Assembly (NCBI GenBank): GCA_018668255.1
Contig: JABISZ010000035.1
Span: 1 to 64,000 of the forward strand
Direction: 5' to 3'
Origin: Pseudomonadota bacterium
GTDB taxonomy: Bacteria; Pseudomonadota; Gammaproteobacteria; Ga0077536
DNA: 64,000 nt
Below the pieces are notes generated by a model that searched no databases, had not been told where the DNA came from, and saw only the letters and a program-made list of their open reading frames with translations. Made by a program: the position numbers and the translations under genes. Positions 55,907 through 64,000 of the stretch are shown in pieces. Every line of letters starts with the position of its first letter. Position 1 is the first letter of the stretch.

Positions 55907-56296
55907 TCAGTTCTCTGAATCCCAGTAATCAAAGTTACTACCGGCAGGAATACCTTGCAAAGGAGAATCTGATTCTGTTGCAGGGTTCCAATCAAGTGCC
56001 TCATCAATTTTGATCGCAAGCGCAAAATCTTTCCCAGTAACTCCGCCGGCATCGTGGTTGGTAATTCGCACACCTACCTTCGCATACGAAACGCTTAAAT
56101 CAGGATGATGCCAGGCGATTTCAGCAAAATGTCCAATCACACCGACAACCATTAAAGTGCTCTTCCATCCTGAAGTTTTGTATTCGCGCCACAAGCTATT
56201 GTCCCGCAATTCCCAATGCGGCAAGTCAAGCATGAGTCGCTTTCGAATTTCGGCATAAGTGCAGACAGTATCCGTTTTCGTCCCAGAAGAGCTCAT
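55907..56296 (-). CDS. phhB: Pterin-4-alpha-carbinolamine dehydratase (PhhB-like)
   Basis: 129 residues. The conserved HHPDLSVSYAKVGVRI motif carries the His-His pair of the family, with THD/NHDAGGVTGKDF after it. The enzyme dehydrates 4a-hydroxytetrahydrobiopterin. Phenylalanine hydroxylase, its usual partner, is not in the window. Related proteins recur in molybdopterin-enzyme genomes. It lies between fkbM and pqqC, on the opposite strand to both. Confidence 0.85.
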   Translation of the reverse strand: MSSSGTKTDTVCTYAEIRKRLMLDLPHWELRDNSLWREYKTSGWKSTLMVVGVIGHFAEIAWHHPDLSVSYAKVGVRITNHDAGGVTGKDFALAIKIDEALDWNPATESDSPLQGIPAGSNFDYWDSEN

Positions 56297-56421
56297 AATA
56301 TCGTCTCCTTTTAATTAAACAGTAACCGAGTCCCTGCTTATATTGTTTAGATTAAAAAAATCTCGTAAGTATTTAATATTAATAGCATTATTTGAAATAT
56401 TTTTTTGGCGAAATAATAACT

Positions 56422-57303
56422 ATGTTATATTCTAAGGTCATAAATCTAACATATACAAACAAACAAACACACCAGTCGTATGCTAAGATTGTGTCTTATA
56501 CGCATAGCAAGCTGAGGTTTCACAGATTGGGATTATCTACTATTTATAGGCCAGCACGAAGTTCGGACGATGCCTGGACTGTACAGGAGTTTGAAAGAAA
56601 GCTGCGACAAAAAGAGCATTTTTATCATATAAACCACCCGTATCATGTACTCATGTCGGAAGGCAAAATGAATAAAGCGGGGATACGAGGTTGGGTAGCA
56701 AACCGATATTATTACCAAAAATCAATTCCAATTAAAGACGCTGCAATACTTTCTAACTGCAGCGACAGAGTGGCGCGTCGCCTTTGGATACAGAGACTCA
56801 TCGACCATGATGGCGACGAAAATGACACCGGCGGCATCAATGCATGGTTACAACTAGGATTATCGGTTGGGCTAACTGAGGAAGAGATTCTAGATGAAAG
56901 GCATGTCCTTCCAGGTGTTAAATTTGCTGTGGATGCTTACGTGAATTTTGCTCGGTCAGCAACATGGGAAGAAGCTGCCTGCTCGTCTCTAACTGAAATG
57001 TTTGCGCCTAAAATTCACCAAAACCGATTAGACAGCTGGCCGGAACACTATCCTTGGATTAAAGCTGATGGCTATGTCTACTTCAAAAAACGACTCGGTG
57101 AAGCTAGACGAGATGTCGAGCATGGACTGCGTGTTACGGTGTCTCACTTTGTCGAGCGGCATGAACAAGAGTTTGCCCTGAATATTTTGCAATTTAAATT
57201 AGACGTTCTTTGGACCATGCTCGATGCTATGTGGATGTCTTATGTAGCCGACATGCCGCCTTATTTTTCATGCAATAAGAAACCTAAACACAACGATGAT
57301 TAA
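56422..57303 (+). CDS. pqqC: PQQ synthase PqqC
   Basis: PqqC homology starts at [10 protein letters not shown] and shows [30 protein letters not shown] and the EMFAPKIH helix, all intact. PqqC carries out the final ring closure and oxidation of PQQ. The open frame runs about 45 residues upstream of the homologous part, through AT-rich low-complexity DNA. Possible starts are TTG 56392, ATG 56422 and TTG 56527; the last gives a protein of normal length. The start given here is therefore uncertain. The stop overlaps pqqD by 8 bp. Confidence 0.85.
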   Translation: MLYSKVINLTYTNKQTHQSYAKIVSYTHSKLRFHRLGLSTIYRPARSSDDAWTVQEFERKLRQKEHFYHINHPYHVLMSEGKMNKAGIRGWVANRYYYQKSIPIKDAAILSNCSDRVARRLWIQRLIDHDGDENDTGGINAWLQLGLSVGLTEEEILDERHVLPGVKFAVDAYVNFARSATWEEAACSSLTEMFAPKIHQNRLDSWPEHYPWIKADGYVYFKKRLGEARRDVEHGLRVTVSHFVERHEQEFALNILQFKLDVLWTMLDAMWMSYVADMPPYFSCNKKPKHNDD

Positions 57304-57556
57304 CCAGATGCCCTCTTTATCTTCTATGTACCGCTTTCAGTGGGAAGAAGCTCAAAGCGGCTATGTGTTGCTTTATCCCGAGGGAATGGTGAAACTGAGC
57401 CGCACAGCTGGGGAAATCTTAAAACGCGTTACCGGGAAAACTACTGTCAAACAGCTGGTTTCAGATCTAGAAACTGAGTTCCCAGGGTCTGATCTCGAAC
57501 CCGACGTCCTTAATTTTCTAACGGAGGCAAAAGAAAATGGCTGGATCTCTTTCTAG
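57296..57556 (+). CDS. pqqD: PQQ biosynthesis chaperone PqqD
   Basis: 86 residues with the PqqD signature [18 protein letters not shown] and a C-terminal LTEAKENGW. It presents the PqqA peptide to PqqE. It overlaps pqqC by 8 bp and pqqE by 20 bp. Confidence 0.92.
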   Translation: MINQMPSLSSMYRFQWEEAQSGYVLLYPEGMVKLSRTAGEILKRVTGKTTVKQLVSDLETEFPGSDLEPDVLNFLTEAKENGWISF

Positions 57557-58691
57557 TATCTCCGGAAAACCGCTTTGGTTACTGGCTGAACTTACTTATA
57601 AATGTCCTCTCCAGTGCCCCTATTGCTCCAATCCGCTGGAGATCAGTAAATATAGTAATGAATTAACAACCGACGATTGGTTTCGTGTCTTACGGGAAGC
57701 ACGAGCTTTAGGAGCTATGCAGCTGGGTTTGTCAGGTGGGGAGCCGCTGGTCAGGAAAGATCTTGAAGAAATAATTGCAGAAGCACACAGGTTAGGTTAT
57801 TACAGTAATCTCATTACTTCTGGCGTGGGGATGGATGCTGACCGAGTAGCCAAGTTCAAAACCTCAGGACTAGACCATATTCAGATAAGCTTCCAGGCAA
57901 GCGACAAGGAATTAAACGACTTTCTAGGAGGAACAAGTAGTTTTGCACATAAGTTAGAGATGGCGCGGGCTGTTAAAGACCAAGGCTACCCTATGGTTTT
58001 AAATATTGTGCTCCATCAAAAAAATATCGAACAATTAGAAGACATCATTAAAATGTGTGTTGAGTTAAAAGCGGATTTTGTCGAGCTTGCCAGCACACAG
58101 TACTACGGCTGGTCCAGATTGAATATCGATTATCTTCTTCCGACTAGAGAGCAAGTGACTAAAGCCGAAAGCATTGCAAAACGTTATCAAACTGAGTTAG
58201 AAGGAAAAATGAAAATTCTTTACGTAGTGCCGGACTATTATGAAAAGCGTCCTAAAGCCTGCATGAATGGGTGGGGCTCTATATTTCTGACAATAGCACC
58301 CGATGGACGAGCATTACCTTGCCACGCTGCTGCAACGTTACCTGATATAGAGTTTCCAAATGTGAGGGATAATTCCATAGAGACAATTTGGGATGATTCT
58401 AATGCCTTCAATAAATTTAGAGGGTTCGCATGGATGGAGGAGCCTTGTCGCTCGTGCCCTGAAAAAGAGAAAGATTTTGGAGGTTGCCGCTGTCAAGCCT
58501 ACATGATGACAGGGAATGCTGCGGCAGCCGATCCTGTGTGTGATAAATCACCTCACCACGCGGGTCTTCAAGCAGAGGTGGCATTAATAGAAAAGACTTC
58601 TGCCAACAAAAACGAGCCTTTGATTTTTCGAACCATGAAGAATTCAAAAAAATATCAGGCAGATAAAAAGCTTAATTTATCGCAAAACTAG
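57537..58691 (+). CDS. pqqE: PqqA peptide cyclase PqqE (radical SAM/SPASM)
   Basis: 384 residues. The radical SAM cluster is bound by Cys23, Cys27 and Cys30. The SPASM domain near the end carries a CHAAATLPD segment, then [19 protein letters not shown] and CDKS. It crosslinks the Glu and Tyr side chains of PqqA. Its end overlaps folP on the opposite strand by 20 bp. Confidence 0.95.
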   Translation: MAGSLSSISGKPLWLLAELTYKCPLQCPYCSNPLEISKYSNELTTDDWFRVLREARALGAMQLGLSGGEPLVRKDLEEIIAEAHRLGYYSNLITSGVGMDADRVAKFKTSGLDHIQISFQASDKELNDFLGGTSSFAHKLEMARAVKDQGYPMVLNIVLHQKNIEQLEDIIKMCVELKADFVELASTQYYGWSRLNIDYLLPTREQVTKAESIAKRYQTELEGKMKILYVVPDYYEKRPKACMNGWGSIFLTIAPDGRALPCHAAATLPDIEFPNVRDNSIETIWDDSNAFNKFRGFAWMEEPCRSCPEKEKDFGGCRCQAYMMTGNAAAADPVCDKSPHHAGLQAEVALIEKTSANKNEPLIFRTMKNSKKYQADKKLNLSQN

Positions 58692-59505
58692 TACAAACCG
58701 CTTGAAGATTCGCAGGCACATTGTGTACGCGAAAGATTTGAACGCCAGCCGTCACTCCTAAAACAGTGGTCGCACATGTTGCGCTATCAAGATTATCAGG
58801 GTTCGGGACATCGCAGAGAACACTTAAGAAGTTTTTCCTACTGGCTCCTAGTACCACTGTAAAACCAGTTTCAACAAACGTACGCAACATGCTTAAAATC
58901 ATTACATTGTGTTCCAGAGTTTTCCCAAATCCTATCCCAGGATCAATTGCAATTTTCTCTCGAGGGACGCCGTAAGAAATCGCTTGTTTTGTTTTCTCGA
59001 GCAAAGCCAGCTTTATTTCATCCACAGGGGCTGCATAAGTCGGGTTTGACTGCATCGTGTTCGGTTCCCCTTTCATATGCATCAAGATGATTGAGGCGCC
59101 AGTTTTGGCAACGAGTGGGAACATAGCAGGATCGTTTCCAGCCGAGACATCATTTACAATACAAGCACCGGCTTCAATCGCTTTTTCGGCAACTTCCGCG
59201 CTGCGGGTATCGACACTAATAAATCTATCTCGAGGCATTTGCTTGCTAATTTCTGAAAGTGGGACAATTACTCTCTCCATCTGTTCAGCAACAGTCACAC
59301 TACTCGCTCCTGGGCGCGTCGATTCGCCGCCAACATCTAATATAGCAGCGCCACTTCGAAGCATGCATAACCCTTCAGTTATTGCATTTTCCGGCCTAAG
59401 GAAACGACCTCCATCCGAAAAACTATCTGGAGTGATATTTAATATACCCATGAGCAGCGGCTGCTTAATTCCAACAAAAGGATAGCTGTCTCTAAACTTA
59501 CCCAT
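58672..59505 (-). CDS. folP: Dihydropteroate synthase
   Basis: About 277 residues. [14 protein letters not shown] is the pterin-binding signature; GGESTRPG follows, then IVNDVSAG and a C-terminal FRVHNV. It condenses p-aminobenzoate with dihydropterin diphosphate in folate synthesis and is the target of sulfonamides. The ATG at 59505 follows AGGTAAG; a GTG at 59514 is the alternative. The usual ftsH and glmM neighbours are absent here. Confidence 0.93.
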   Translation of the reverse strand: MGKFRDSYPFVGIKQPLLMGILNITPDSFSDGGRFLRPENAITEGLCMLRSGAAILDVGGESTRPGASSVTVAEQMERVIVPLSEISKQMPRDRFISVDTRSAEVAEKAIEAGACIVNDVSAGNDPAMFPLVAKTGASIILMHMKGEPNTMQSNPTYAAPVDEIKLALLEKTKQAISYGVPREKIAIDPGIGFGKTLEHNVMILSMLRTFVETGFTVVLGASRKNFLSVLCDVPNPDNLDSATCATTVLGVTAGVQIFRVHNVPANLQAVCTSFAIN

Positions 59506-59514
59506 TAGCACCAC

Positions 59515-60492
59515 TTACCTAGAAAATAGCTCGGCGGCCATTTCATCAGAGGCCTCGATGAGCCCATAAATCATATCTTTTTCACTTGATAGGTGTCCCG
59601 CACTTCTCAAAAAATTGATAGAAGAGTTTGGAATTGATTTATGAAGCAACCAAGCTGACTCCGGCAAACACGTCAGATCTCTAGATCCATGTACGATCTT
59701 ACAAGACACCTTTGGAAGCTTATCAATGTCTTCGATCAATTGATTTTCCTTCATGAAATACCCATGCTTCGCATAATGGAATTCAATTTTTGCCTTGACG
59801 ATAGCTGATTTCATATTGACATTATGCGATTCTCCAGAACCTATCCCATCTATTGAGAACATGACCACTGAACCCGACCAAATTTCCCAAGCTCTGGCCG
59901 CCGCTTCCATTCGTTCTTGGTCCCCAGACATAATAGCATCGTAGAGAAAGTCAGAAATATTAGAAATGTCTTCCATGTTAAGAGACGATATAAATCTATC
60001 CCATTGCGCCGGTAAGAATCGATTAGCTCCGTTTCCAAAAAACCAATCTACATCTTTTCTTCTGGCTAAAAAAGAACCACGAAAAATCATGCCAGAAACA
60101 CTAGTAGGGAAAGCCTCAGCATAAGCAAGTGCCAACGTCACCCCCCATGAGCCTGCGAACAAAACGAACTTGTTTACGCTATAAAGTTTTCTTATCAATT
60201 CTAAATCTTTAATTAAATGATTCGTAGTGTTGGCAACTACGGAACCGTATGGTGTAGATCTACCTGAACCACGCTGATCAAGTAGAAATATATGATATTT
60301 TTTTGGATTGAAAAATTGACGATGGTCGCTCTTACACCCTCCTCCTGGTCCCCCATGAAGAAAAACGACAGGGATACCTTTTTTATTCCCGCACCTTTCA
60401 ACATATATTTGATGTCCGTCACCAACAGGTACTAGCTCTTCGGCGTAAGGCTCAATCTTCGGGTATAAGCCCTTCTTTTTTTCTGAACTCAT
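59515..60492 (-). CDS. pip: Prolyl iminopeptidase (S33 family)
   Basis: 325 residues. The oxyanion motif HGGPGGG and the nucleophile GSWGVTLALAYA identify the proline iminopeptidase group, with an AGHLSSE motif for the catalytic His. It removes N-terminal proline from peptides. It sits directly upstream of folP, one base separating the stop from the alternate GTG start. Confidence 0.88.
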   Translation of the reverse strand: MSSEKKKGLYPKIEPYAEELVPVGDGHQIYVERCGNKKGIPVVFLHGGPGGGCKSDHRQFFNPKKYHIFLLDQRGSGRSTPYGSVVANTTNHLIKDLELIRKLYSVNKFVLFAGSWGVTLALAYAEAFPTSVSGMIFRGSFLARRKDVDWFFGNGANRFLPAQWDRFISSLNMEDISNISDFLYDAIMSGDQERMEAAARAWEIWSGSVVMFSIDGIGSGESHNVNMKSAIVKAKIEFHYAKHGYFMKENQLIEDIDKLPKVSCKIVHGSRDLTCLPESAWLLHKSIPNSSINFLRSAGHLSSEKDMIYGLIEASDEMAAELFSR

Positions 60493-60519
60493 GACAGTCT
60501 TTCTAGCAACTTCACCGTA

Positions 60520-60834
60520 CTATCCTCCTCCTTTTTGAAAGCCTTGATGAAAAGTCTGCATATAGGATTTGACACAGGCTGGATTCATATTCTCAAACGT
60601 TAATTGTATGTCGATGATTGGGAATTTAAGGAACCCCAATGTTCGAGTTTTTTCCTTAGATAAACTGATGTCGACCTTTTCCCCAGTTTTCCAGCTACTA
60701 TGAGCACCATCAGACTTTAGAGCTATATTGGCATCGGGAAATAGCTTTGGATAAACTCGAAAGAAATCTGAGTAGCTAAGTCCCATATCACAACAAGAAA
60801 TGACCGTGGCTTTATTTAATTGTTCACTGTTCAC
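60520..60834 (-). CDS. Conserved hypothetical protein ending in GGG
   Basis: 104 residues, no named family recalled with certainty. The N-terminus has MGLSYSDFFRVYPKLF. The C-terminus reads FLKFPIIDIQLTFENM, then FHQGFQKGGG. That pattern, an FxRxFxRGGG-like end after a hydrophobic strand, recurs in small uncharacterised proteobacterial proteins as I remember them. There is no signal peptide or metal motif. It lies 27 bp upstream of pip on the same strand, so it is likely co-transcribed. Coding character (good codon bias, plausible start) supports a real gene. Confidence 0.6.
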   Translation of the reverse strand: MNSEQLNKATVISCCDMGLSYSDFFRVYPKLFPDANIALKSDGAHSSWKTGEKVDISLSKEKTRTLGFLKFPIIDIQLTFENMNPACVKSYMQTFHQGFQKGGG

Positions 60835-61039
60835 TAAGTAACAACGTTATAAGTCGAATCTAATGGGGACAAACGACTCTTTAAAATCAAGAGCCCAGCT
60901 CTAGTTTGACCAAAATAATTTGTACAGAAAGCGTAAATAGCCACAGAGGAGAGCTGGAGCCAAATAAGTTCCACGAGAGCTAAATTGACATTCAAGCTTA
61001 CCGACACCCTATATCACTACAAGTATAAATTGTAGCCGT

Positions 61040-61477
61040 CTATTCTTTTACAGTACAGACCTCTGAGCGAATCAAGAATCTTTTACCGGTACCATTGTCT
61101 AGTGAAAACATACCGCCCATTCCATCTACGAGATCAACAACTAAGTTTGTATGCTCCCACCGACTGTACTGATTACGATTCATATAAAAAGGTACATTAC
61201 ATATTGTACCTAATGAAATATCGCTGTCGCTAATCACAAATTCTTTCTTTTCAAAGAGCATAGGCGAACTTCCGTCGCAACATCCTCCAGATTGATGAAA
61301 GAGTAAATCTGCCCCATATCTGAGCTTCAATTCCTCTAAAAACTCCTGAGCAATTTTAGTGGCGCTTACTTTCTCCTTCAATGTATCGCTCCAATAACAA
61401 TCATCGACTAGCTGTGAAATGGTCAATATTGAGCTATAAATATTCCCGACTTCGAGTTCCTCGCGCGGCCAGAGCAA
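61040..61477 (-). CDS. DUF779 family protein
   Basis: Up to 145 residues. The DUF779 core is unmistakable: LLFHQSGGCCDGSSPM, FYMNRNQYSRWEHTNLV and GMGGMFSLDNGTGKRFL. The HQSGGCC cysteines may bind a metal. The gene is adjacent to the aldehyde dehydrogenase in many genomes, as here (84 bp upstream). The reaction is unknown. The N-terminal 35 residues exceed the usual length, so the true start may be a TTG near 61384. The 205-bp gap towards the hypothetical gene at 60834 shows no gene. Confidence 0.82.
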   Translation of the reverse strand: MLWPREELEVGNIYSSILTISQLVDDCYWSDTLKEKVSATKIAQEFLEELKLRYGADLLFHQSGGCCDGSSPMLFEKKEFVISDSDISLGTICNVPFYMNRNQYSRWEHTNLVVDLVDGMGGMFSLDNGTGKRFLIRSEVCTVKE

Positions 61478-61561
61478 CAGAATACTTCAGCCCCACTATC
61501 TCACAACAACAGCAATGAGGTCTGAGGCATAGTGTCGCTTGCAAAATAGTCGAACGGATGA

Positions 61562-63139
61562 CTAAAAGAATCCCAATGCATCAGGACTATAAGATACCAC
61601 CAAGTTTTTAGTCTGCCTGTAGTGATCCAACATCATTTTATGATTTTCACGACCAATTCCTGATTGCTTGTATCCACCAAATGCTGAGTGTGCACTATAG
61701 TCATGGTAGCAATTAGTCCAGACTCTGCCAGCTTGAATAGTCCTGCCCGCACGAAATGCCTGAGTCCCATCACGTGTCCAGACACCTGCACCTAGACCAT
61801 AAAGAGTATCATTTGCGATTTCTAATGCTTCAGCCTCATCCTTAAATGTAGTGACTGAAACTACCGGACCGAATATTTCTTCTTGGAATATACGCATTTT
61901 ATTGTGGCCCTTAAAAACAGTTGGTTGAATATAGTATCCTCCACCAAATTCGTCACCCATCACTTTTGAAGCACCTCCACCCGCCAACAATTCAGCGCCT
62001 TCTTCCTTACCTAGCTTCAAGTAAGATATGATTTTTTCCATTTGCTCGTTTGAAGTTTGAGCGCCAATCATTGTTTCCAGTTGTAAAGGGTTACCTTGTT
62101 TAATTGCCTCCACTCGAGGTAAAGCTTTTTCCATAAACCTTTCATAAATTGATTCTTGAATTAAAGCGCGACTAGGGCAAGTACAGACCTCTCCCGCATT
62201 TAGGGCGAACATAGTAAAACCTTCGAGTGCTTTATCTGGAAAAGCGTCATCTTCCGACATAACACTTTCAAAAAAGATATTAGGCGACTTTCCACCTAAT
62301 TCTAATGTTACCGGTATCAGGTTGTTCGCCGCATATTGCATGATCAAACGACCCGTAGTGGTTTCGCCTGTGAATGCAACTTTTGAAATGCGACTCGAGG
62401 ATGCTAGAGGTTTCCCAGCTTCTAAACCAAAACCATTTACGACATTTAGTACACCAGCTGGAATGACATCGGCAAGCAATTCCATTAACACCATTATTGA
62501 TGCTGGTGTTTGCTCCGCCGCTTTCAGCACCACGCAGTTGCCCGCCGCTAGTGCGGGCGCTATCTTCCAGATACCCATTAGTATAGGAAAATTCCAGGGA
62601 ATTATTTGTCCGACTACGCCAAGAGGTTCTTTATAATGATATGCATAGGTATCTGCATTCAATTCAGAAACGCTCCCCTCTTCAGCCCTGATACAACCAG
62701 CAAAGTACCTAAAGTGGTCAATCGCTAGAGGGATATCAGCTGCAACGGCCTCTCTTACTGCCTTTCCATTATCCAATGATTCTGCCGCTGCCAGTAAATG
62801 TAGATTCTCCTCCATCACATCTGCGATTTTATTCAAAACTTTGGCGCGATCTGTAGCAGAACTCTTACCCCATGACGGGAATGCGGCGTGCGCCGCTTCT
62901 AGAGCAGATTCGATATCGCTAGAATCAGAACGAGCAACTTCACATAGGAACTCTCCGGTTATGGGAGTGTGATTATCGAAGTAGCGACCTGCTTTAGGAG
63001 CTTGGAATTTCCCATTAATAAAATTGCCGTATCTAGATTTAAACGGAAAATCTATGCCCAAATGTTCTACGTTAAGCTCTTTACTGCGTTCTGAACCCGA
63101 AAAAGCTTTAGCCATTTTTCTTTTGGTTTTCTCAAGCAT
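61562..63139 (-). CDS. exaC: NAD-dependent aldehyde dehydrogenase (ExaC/AcoD type)
   Basis: 525 residues. The catalytic glutamate is in LELGGKSPN and the nucleophile is Cys319 in [11 protein letters not shown]. The NAD motif FTGETTTGR and the C-terminal YSPDALGFF are typical of ExaC/AcoD enzymes that oxidise acetaldehyde and other aldehydes after PQQ-dependent alcohol oxidation in Pseudomonas. The N-terminus is about 20 residues longer than common members. Placement near the pqq genes supports a role in alcohol catabolism, though no quinoprotein alcohol dehydrogenase is here. Confidence 0.88.
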   Translation of the reverse strand: MLEKTKRKMAKAFSGSERSKELNVEHLGIDFPFKSRYGNFINGKFQAPKAGRYFDNHTPITGEFLCEVARSDSSDIESALEAAHAAFPSWGKSSATDRAKVLNKIADVMEENLHLLAAAESLDNGKAVREAVAADIPLAIDHFRYFAGCIRAEEGSVSELNADTYAYHYKEPLGVVGQIIPWNFPILMGIWKIAPALAAGNCVVLKAAEQTPASIMVLMELLADVIPAGVLNVVNGFGLEAGKPLASSSRISKVAFTGETTTGRLIMQYAANNLIPVTLELGGKSPNIFFESVMSEDDAFPDKALEGFTMFALNAGEVCTCPSRALIQESIYERFMEKALPRVEAIKQGNPLQLETMIGAQTSNEQMEKIISYLKLGKEEGAELLAGGGASKVMGDEFGGGYYIQPTVFKGHNKMRIFQEEIFGPVVSVTTFKDEAEALEIANDTLYGLGAGVWTRDGTQAFRAGRTIQAGRVWTNCYHDYSAHSAFGGYKQSGIGRENHKMMLDHYRQTKNLVVSYSPDALGFF

Positions 63140-63579
63140 AATTGGAACCTTTACTGATAATGTGTTTTCCTAATGAGGTATCTTCTACAAATCCACCTAG
63201 GGTAATTTTCTTGTTATTCAATCAGATTAGCACACAGGTCTAGGGATTAAAATATAATTAGTAATAATATTAATTATCATTGCTATTTAGATTTAATTAA
63301 AATAATGAGATTTTGGCGCCTTTTTACAAACAGTGAGATGACCAGAACCTCTGATAGAGCATCCAAAAGACAGCATTAATTAAGTTAAGAAGCGTCAACC
63401 ACTTAGGGCTCCGTTTGGAGCAGGAGACATCGTGAGCATTTAGGGATAATCGCCCTTAAACGAGCCATTAAGAACTTGGTAGCTGGTAGACGCAGTAAGT
63501 TTACGTTCAGTCAGACACAACTGTTGCCTTTAGGCCAAGGACACCTAGGTTTTACTCTGCACATCAAATGTCCGTGGCC
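63140..63579. other. 440-bp region without a supported gene
   Basis: Bases near 63240-63310 are very AT-rich (AATTA repeats), suitable for the aldehyde dehydrogenase promoter. A 24-codon ORF at 63305-63379 (plus strand) was considered and not accepted. Remaining sequence shows no domain. A short GC hairpin lies at the MoaD-like 3' end beside it. Confidence 0.5.
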
Positions 63580-63843
63580 TTACCCTCCCGCGACGGGAGG
63601 CCACACTGCTAAAACATCCTTATCACTTAGAAAGCTGGTTTTTCTTTTTTCGGGCGGGATGAAAAAGCCATTTACTAGCACTAAATGGGCTGACTCCAGT
63701 GGAACACTCTGTTGCTCGAGCACGCCGATTATTGAACGGTCGCCAGGAATAATGATATCAATTTTATTTTCTACAGCTTCTTTCGGAAGATATTGCGCCA
63801 GTGATGCGTATAGTTTAAATGTAATTGTTATCTTCAAAGGCAT
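63580..63843 (-). CDS. Second MoaD/ThiS-like sulfur carrier
   Basis: 87 residues, beta-grasp fold, ending VWPPVAGG with the terminal Gly-Gly needed for thiocarboxylation. It differs from MoaD at 54323: it is longer by ten residues and has a RKTSFLSDKDVLAVW tail. Such second carriers are often encoded beside tungsten aldehyde oxidoreductase genes or for other sulfur relays. The codons for PPVAGG form a hairpin (63588-63604). Confidence 0.75.
   Translation of the reverse strand: MPLKITITFKLYASLAQYLPKEAVENKIDIIIPGDRSIIGVLEQQSVPLESAHLVLVNGFFIPPEKRKTSFLSDKDVLAVWPPVAGG
63588..63604. repeat. Short perfect GC hairpin at the MoaD-like 3' end
   Basis: CCTCCCG and CGGGAGG, perfect 7-bp arms around a 3-base loop, lie within the last codons of the MoaD-like gene. 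No T-run follows, so it is not a standard terminator. It may be a byproduct of Pro-Pro-Val-Ala-Gly-Gly codons. Confidence 0.35.
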
Positions 63844-63905
63844 GAGTTTTTCGGACCATAAATCGTGAAAAAGCGAAACATATCACACTTTGCGGCTCCA
63901 GTTAG

Positions 63906-64000
63906 CTATTTCATCACATCCGCATTAAAGCCAATAGCTTGGGTTGCTCCTAAATATGCTTCCATGATTCGAGTCGGATCTTTCATGAGCCTCTCTTTCC
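63906..64000 (-). CDS. 3' end of an unidentified gene (truncated by the window edge)
   Basis: The last 31 codons are visible on the minus strand, ending LGATQAIGFNADVMK. They do not match a family I recognise. It lies 62 bp upstream of the MoaD-like gene, so a molybdenum or tungsten enzyme is conceivable from context, but nothing in these residues shows it. Confidence 0.5.
   Translation of the reverse strand, partial: KERLMKDPTRIMEAYLGATQAIGFNADVMK

Noticed and set aside
56392-56430. GEIITMLY segment at the 5' end of the pqqC frame as a fused PqqA
   Set aside because: Glu and Tyr are six residues apart, not four, and the resemblance to the PqqA core is too weak.
63305-63379. 24-codon ORF considered as pqqA
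   Set aside because: Its Glu-Met-Thr-Arg-Thr stretch lacks the Tyr four residues after Glu that PqqE requires; it also lies beyond the aldehyde dehydrogenase promoter, far from pqqCDE.
63476-63868. Plus-strand ORF opposite the MoaD-like gene
   Set aside because: The minus-strand reading has a clear Gly-Gly-ending beta-grasp protein; the plus-strand frame has no family.

Overview
The window is compact chromosomal DNA, moderately AT-rich by eye, with genes separated by short gaps or overlapping. It suggests a free-living, aerobic, probably marine gammaproteobacterium. The pointers are RoxA, the EpmA/EpmB/EF-P set, Hsp15, ParC/ParE, a YoaA-type helicase and an OprI-like lipoprotein. No rRNA, tRNA, CRISPR array, transposase or phage gene was found. 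The species is not identifiable from the sequence alone.

Region 1 (1-10.4 kb) is catabolic and mostly on the minus strand. A FrhB-like flavo-iron-sulfur protein and a two-gene 2-oxoacid:ferredoxin oxidoreductase (KorA/KorB) overlap by 4 bp each. They are followed by a PF10118 protein, a homologue of styrene-oxide isomerase (StyC), an SDR and an AlkB-like non-haem diiron monooxygenase. An outer-membrane beta-barrel gene lies upstream, and a MetX-like hydrolase converges on alkB. Read together this could be an oxygenase-epoxide-aldehyde route, with AlkB in place of the usual flavin epoxidase.

Region 2 (10.7-40.9 kb) is mainly housekeeping: RoxA, MocA and XdhC, MlaC, a type 2 isoleucyl-tRNA synthetase with an inverted HIGH motif, SufE, CysS, AhcY, MetK, TrxB, a dimeric dUTPase, YoaA, the EF-P lysylation genes, ParC/ParE, XseB/IspA, MazG and MoaB. 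It also holds a rubrerythrin/Fe-S protein/DUF3501 operon behind two palindromic operators, and an OprI-like lipoprotein facing an L,D-transpeptidase.

Region 3 (41-48.6 kb, plus strand) is a molybdenum-hydroxylase unit (CoxM-, CoxS-, CoxL- and CoxG-like). It runs into moaA, a tungstate-type ABC transporter lacking its binding protein, and mobA. The large subunit lacks the CO dehydrogenase active-site loop, so its substrate is unknown. MocA and XdhC at 12-13.7 kb are the expected cofactor-maturation partners.

Region 4 (48.5-64 kb) intertwines molybdopterin synthesis (moeA, moaC, moaD, moaE) with PQQ synthesis (pqqB, pqqC, pqqD, pqqE). pqqB is the third gene of a moaD-moaE-pqqB operon. A DUF1302/DUF1329 envelope pair, an FkbM methyltransferase, a PhhB-like dehydratase, folP and a prolyl iminopeptidase are interspersed. 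The end holds an ExaC-type aldehyde dehydrogenase with its DUF779 partner, a second MoaD-like sulfur carrier and the 3' end of an unidentified gene. No pqqA and no PQQ-dependent dehydrogenase was found here.

Overall the window supplies two redox cofactors (molybdopterin and PQQ) together with oxygenase, epoxide and aldehyde chemistry, which fits oxidation of hydrocarbons or alcohols. That link is inference; no substrate can be fixed from the sequence.
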